From Oscillospiraceae bacterium (lineage in GTDB: Bacteria; Bacillota; Clostridia; Oscillospirales; Oscillospiraceae), in the NCBI GenBank assembly GCA_021202845.1, contig JAJQCF010000013.1, positions 43,648 through 107,647 of the forward strand: a stretch of DNA of 64,000 bases, given 5' to 3'. Below the pieces are notes generated by a model. That model did no database searches. It had not been told where the DNA came from and saw only the letters and a list, made by a program, of their open reading frames with translations. Positions 61,409 to 64,000 of the stretch are shown piece after piece; positions within the stretch are counted from its first letter, which is position 1; each line of letters starts with the position of its first letter. The position numbers were made by a program, and so were the translations under genes.

Positions 61409-61462
61409 TGCCGAAAATGCGGCATAAAATATCGACCCGTATCGACCCGCGGAGGTCGATTT
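61409..61462. repeat. Hairpins and tandem 10-mer between spo0A and pdp
   Basis: TGCCG-AAAATG-CGGCA (61409-61424), a tandem repeat TATCGACCCG (61430-61439, 61440-61449), and an ATCGACC/GGTCGAT hairpin followed by T6 (61441-61466). The last could terminate a + strand transcript. No gene lies on that strand here. Confidence 0.5.
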
Positions 61463-61464
61463 TT

Positions 61465-62769
61465 TCAGACTATAACGCTCTTAATAAACGGTTTGCTCTG
61501 CGGTTTTTCGTCGGTAATGGTGTAGCACTGCCGGAGCATTTCCGCGGCCTCGGCCGCCTTTTCCGGCGTGGAGGCGTGAATGGTGGCAAGGCTCTCGCCG
61601 CGCTCCACTTTGTCGCCGACCTTTTTGTGCAGCACCAGCCCCACGCTGAGGTCTATAACGCTCTCCTTTGTCGCTCTGCCGCCGCCCAAGTGCAGGTTCA
61701 CAAGACCTACGGAGTCGGCCTGAATGTGATTTACATAACCTGATTTATCGCTGAGCGCCTCCAGCTGCACGGGCGCGGAGGGCAGGAGGGAGGTGTCGTA
61801 AACCGCGCGCTCGTCACCGCCTTGGGCGGCAATTAGCTCGGCCAGCTTGCGCTTGGCTCTGCCGCTTGTGATGCCCTCCAGCAGTATCCCCCGCGCGGCG
61901 TCCATGTCGGGAGCCTTGCCCGCGGCCACAAGTATGCAGCCGCCCAGCGTCAGGCACAGCTCCAGCAGCTCGCCGCACTTTTCCCCGCTGAGGCAGGCTA
62001 TGGCCTCCTTGACCTCCAGCGCGTTGCCTACGGCGTAGCCCAAGGGCTCATCCATGTCGGTGATGACGGCCGCGGCCTTCTTGCCGGCGGCGCGGCCTAT
62101 GGCCACCATTTCCTCCGCCAGAGAGCGCGCGGAGTCCTCGGTTTTGGTGAAGCTGCCGCTGCCGCACTTCACGTCCAGCACGATTACGTCCGCGCCGGCC
62201 GCTAATTTTTTGGACATGATGGAGCTGACAATCAGCCCCTGCACGGCGACGGTGCCCGTCACGTCGCGCAGGGCGTAGAGCTTTTTGTCAGCGGGGTCCA
62301 CGTTCGCCGTCTGGCTGACTATAGCCAAGCCGACCTCGTTCACGTTGCGCAGAAACTGTTCCGGCGTCAGGTTCACGCTGAGACCGGGGAAGCTCTCCAA
62401 TTTATCCAGCGTGCCGCCGGTGTGACCCAGACCGTGGCCGGACATTTTGGCAATCTTCACGCCCTCGCAGGCCACGAGCGGGCACAGCACAAGGCTCGTC
62501 TTGTCGCCGACGCCGCCGGTGGAGTGCTTGTCTGCCTTGACGCCGTCTATGGCGCTGAGGTCTATGACCTCGCCGGAGTGCATCATGGCCAGCGTGAGCT
62601 CCACGGTTTCGTCGTGGTTCAGTCCGCGAAAGTACATCGCCATGAGCATGGCAGACATCTGGTAGTCGGGAATTTCTCCGTTTGTGTAGCCGTCTACGAT
62701 GAATTTTATCTCCTGCGGACTGAGCGTGCCGCCGTCGCGCTTTTTTGCTATAAGCTCCGTCATCAGCAT
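61465..62769 (-). CDS. pdp: Pyrimidine-nucleoside phosphorylase
   Basis: Phosphorolyses uridine/thymidine to base and (deoxy)ribose-1-phosphate; 434 aa. The DKHSTGGVGDKTSLVLCPLV signature (about 79-98), KMSGHGLGHTGGTLDKLES and the C-terminal domain with LHKKVGDKVERGE show the DeoA/Pdp family. The start is ATG 62769 behind GGGAGG; an upstream longer frame is rejected because it includes the AT repeat region. No deoC or nupG adjacent. Pdp is preferred over DeoA on general grounds for Firmicutes. Confidence 0.95.
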   Translation of the reverse strand: MLMTELIAKKRDGGTLSPQEIKFIVDGYTNGEIPDYQMSAMLMAMYFRGLNHDETVELTLAMMHSGEVIDLSAIDGVKADKHSTGGVGDKTSLVLCPLVACEGVKIAKMSGHGLGHTGGTLDKLESFPGLSVNLTPEQFLRNVNEVGLAIVSQTANVDPADKKLYALRDVTGTVAVQGLIVSSIMSKKLAAGADVIVLDVKCGSGSFTKTEDSARSLAEEMVAIGRAAGKKAAAVITDMDEPLGYAVGNALEVKEAIACLSGEKCGELLELCLTLGGCILVAAGKAPDMDAARGILLEGITSGRAKRKLAELIAAQGGDERAVYDTSLLPSAPVQLEALSDKSGYVNHIQADSVGLVNLHLGGGRATKESVIDLSVGLVLHKKVGDKVERGESLATIHASTPEKAAEAAEMLRQCYTITDEKPQSKPFIKSVIV

Positions 62770-62869
62770 AAGCAAAGCCTCCCTGTTGTTATATTTATAA
62801 TTTATATGTTTTAGGATAACAAGATTATAATGCCGCCGCACCCCCAATGTCAACGTGAAAAACAGCGGG

Positions 62870-62899
62870 TGAATATATATATATATATATATATATTCA
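62870..62899. repeat. (TA)n perfect palindrome
   Basis: TGAA, eleven TA units, TTCA: a 30-bp perfect palindrome between pdp and the SDR gene, prone to slippage or cruciform extrusion. Confidence 0.85.
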
Positions 62900-62905
62900 T
62901 ATGTC

Positions 62906-63005
62906 CCGCAAAAATGCGGATATTTATGCAAAAATCGCAAATTTGCGGTCTTTAATCCAAACACTTGACTTTTATCCCTATTTGCACTAAAATATATAGT
63001 GCAAA
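62906..63005 (+). promoter_or_regulatory. SDR gene promoter with stacked palindromes
   Basis: Promoter TTGACT (62965-62970), 17-nt spacer, TAAAAT (62988-62993). Operator-like palindrome TTTGCACTA-N7-TAGTGCAAA (62981-63005) covers the -10. Upstream are CCGCA-AAAA-TGCGG (62906-62919) and CGCAAATTTGCG (62936-62947). The arrangement suggests repression at this promoter by a dimeric regulator. Confidence 0.6.
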
Positions 63006-63053
63006 TGCACCAATATGCTTATGCAAATTTTTTGATAAAGGAGACTGATTCCC

Positions 63054-63860
63054 ATGGAAACTTCAAAAATGTTTGACCTGAGCGGAAAGAATGCAATTAT
63101 CTTCGGCGGTGCCGGCGGACTGGGCAAGCTCGTTGCCAAGGCTTTTGCCGAATCCGGCGCCAAGGTTGCCATCGCCTCCCGCGGCGAGGAGAAGCTCGTT
63201 GCTGCCTGCGCTGAGCTGAAAGAGCAGACCGGCAAGGACTTCTACTACTACGTGTGCGATGCCACCAACGAGGAGCAGGTCAAAGAGTGTGCTGCCAAGG
63301 CCAACGCCGAGATGGGTCCTGTGACCATTCTTGTCAACAGCCAGGGCATCAACAAGAAGCTGCCTGTTTTTGATTTCCCCATTGACGACTTCAACAATGT
63401 TATGAACGCGAACGTCACCTCCATCCTCATCACCGCAAAGCACTTTGCTCCCTACATGAAGGAGGCCGGTTACGGCAAGATAGTCAACGTCTCCTCCGTC
63501 CGCGGCAAGATTGCTACCCGCGGCCCCGGCAACGCTGCTTACTGCTCCTCCAAGGGCGCTGAGGATATGCTGACCAAGGTTCTCGCCGCTGAGCTCGGCC
63601 CCTACAACATTTGCGTCAACGCTTTTGGTCCCAACATCATGAAGACACCGATGATGACCAAGATTTTCGAGATGCGCGCCAAAGAAGCAGGCATCACTGT
63701 TGAGAAGTACCTCGAGCAGCAGGCTGCCGGTCTGCCCCTGCGCCGTATGTCCGACCCGGACGACTGCGTCGGCACCGCCCTGTTCCTCGCTTCCCCCGCT
63801 TCCGACTTCCTCACCGGCAACGTTCTTTACCCCGACGGCGGCCTGACCGCAGTTGGCTAA
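63054..63860 (+). CDS. SDR-family dehydrogenase (gluconate 5-dehydrogenase-like)
   Basis: 268 aa classical short-chain dehydrogenase. N-terminal cofactor motif GGAGGLGK (about 19-26), NSQGIN (NAG-type), active-site Ser in SSVRGK, catalytic YCSSK, and PNIMKTPM after it. Nearest in style to gluconate/3-ketoacyl SDRs; a substrate cannot be assigned, and some anaerobic aromatic-ring reductases are also SDRs. Expressed with biased, C/T-ending codons, implying abundance. Clear Shine-Dalgarno (AAGGAG). A terminator at 63894 follows. Confidence 0.9.
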   Translation: METSKMFDLSGKNAIIFGGAGGLGKLVAKAFAESGAKVAIASRGEEKLVAACAELKEQTGKDFYYYVCDATNEEQVKECAAKANAEMGPVTILVNSQGINKKLPVFDFPIDDFNNVMNANVTSILITAKHFAPYMKEAGYGKIVNVSSVRGKIATRGPGNAAYCSSKGAEDMLTKVLAAELGPYNICVNAFGPNIMKTPMMTKIFEMRAKEAGITVEKYLEQQAAGLPLRRMSDPDDCVGTALFLASPASDFLTGNVLYPDGGLTAVG

Positions 63861-63893
63861 TCTCAGGTCAAACATTACATAACCCGCTGAAGC

Positions 63894-63937
63894 AAACCGG
63901 CACACAGTCCCCAAAAAGACTGTGCGCCGGTTTTGTT
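63894..63937 (+). terminator. Rho-independent terminator of the SDR gene
   Basis: AAACCGGCACACAGTC pairs with GACTGTGCGCCGGTTTT around CCCAAAAA, followed by T-rich sequence. The last ~60 bp of the window are AT-rich with a small CCCC/GGGG stem and a T-run (63974-64000); no gene. Confidence 0.85.
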
Positions 63938-64000
63938 GTATGTTATATATTTTGTATATTTATATATTTCGCACCCCCTCAAAGCGGGGCTCTTTTTATT

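Noticed and set aside
1..64000. CRISPR array, tRNA/rRNA genes, insertion sequences or prophage
   Set aside because: No regularly spaced direct repeats, tRNA-like cloverleaf, transposase or phage gene was recognised in any gap.

Overview
The window looks like chromosome from an anaerobic, endospore-forming, GC-rich member of the Clostridia, probably Oscillospiraceae-like. The evidence is [FeFe]-hydrogenase maturation genes (hydE, hydG, hydF), dipicolinate synthase (spoVFA/dpaA, spoVFB/dpaB), yabP/yabQ, a Spo0A-family regulator, a membrane pyrophosphatase, an FMN-riboswitch riboflavin operon, c-di-AMP phosphodiesterase, TRAP and SSS transporters and an alr/EndoA pair. The genus call is inference. 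I see no tRNA, rRNA, transposase, prophage or CRISPR array.

Layout. 1-2.9 kb: hydE-hydG-hydF on the minus strand behind a leader containing an attenuator-like hairpin. 3.0-4.4 kb: dpaA-dpaB. 4.6-8.3 kb: an amino-acid ABC importer and an EamA exporter. 8.3-9.3 kb: a nucleotidyltransferase carrying a remnant mutase domain. 9.4-17.3 kb: a housekeeping run gdpP-rplI-dnaB-tilS-hpt-ftsH. 17.3-19.4 kb: an MNT/HEPN pair with a probable frameshift, then a DUF4143 ATPase. 19.5-24.9 kb: an acyl-CoA ligase, an SSS symporter, glycerol kinase and an orphan antitoxin-like gene. 24.9-27.0 kb: a LexA-like S24 repressor divergent from a Y-family DNA polymerase, with operator half-sites in the polymerase promoter. 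27.3-29.4 kb: hppA. 29.8-31.4 kb: yabP-yabQ-divIC-yabR. 31.5-33.7 kb: a cyclase-family hydrolase coupled to an AAA/PD-(D/E)XK protein. 33.8-38.2 kb: FMN riboswitch and ribD-ribE-ribBA-ribH plus a HAD phosphatase that could supply the missing dephosphorylation step. 38.3-42.9 kb: ridA, a LysR regulator and a TRAP transporter (dctP-dctM-dctQ). 42.9-49.2 kb: an intergenic stretch of almost 900 bp with a candidate structured RNA, a duplicated 15-bp palindrome and a short leader ORF, then a molybdopterin enzyme of the pyrogallol transhydroxylase/catechol dehydroxylase type with its Fe-S subunit, then an aryl/acyl-CoA ligase. 49.3-52.3 kb: a small helical protein, oleate hydratase and its TetR regulator. 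52.5-55.1 kb: a CD1247-like zinc-ribbon protein, efp, and a membrane pseudokinase with an extracellular C-type-lectin domain. 55.3-60.6 kb: nnr, a lipoprotein, alr, an AT-rich EcsC-family insertion, the EndoA/MazF RNase and a conserved secreted protein. 60.6-64.0 kb: a Spo0A paralogue, pyrimidine-nucleoside phosphorylase and an SDR dehydrogenase under an operator-rich promoter.

How it fits together. Much of the window is core Clostridia metabolism and sporulation. The accessory part, about 38-52 kb, looks like uptake and processing of organic acids and polyphenols: a TRAP importer, the Mo transhydroxylase-type enzyme, a CoA ligase and oleate hydratase. The best candidates for something undescribed are the regulatory/RNA region at 43.1-43.7 kb with the Mo enzyme it precedes, the pseudokinase-lectin receptor, the S24/DinB switch, and the solitary EndoA whose leader carries a UACAU site. 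Promoters listed are -35/-10 matches read by eye. Start codons were chosen from Shine-Dalgarno spacing and family N-termini.
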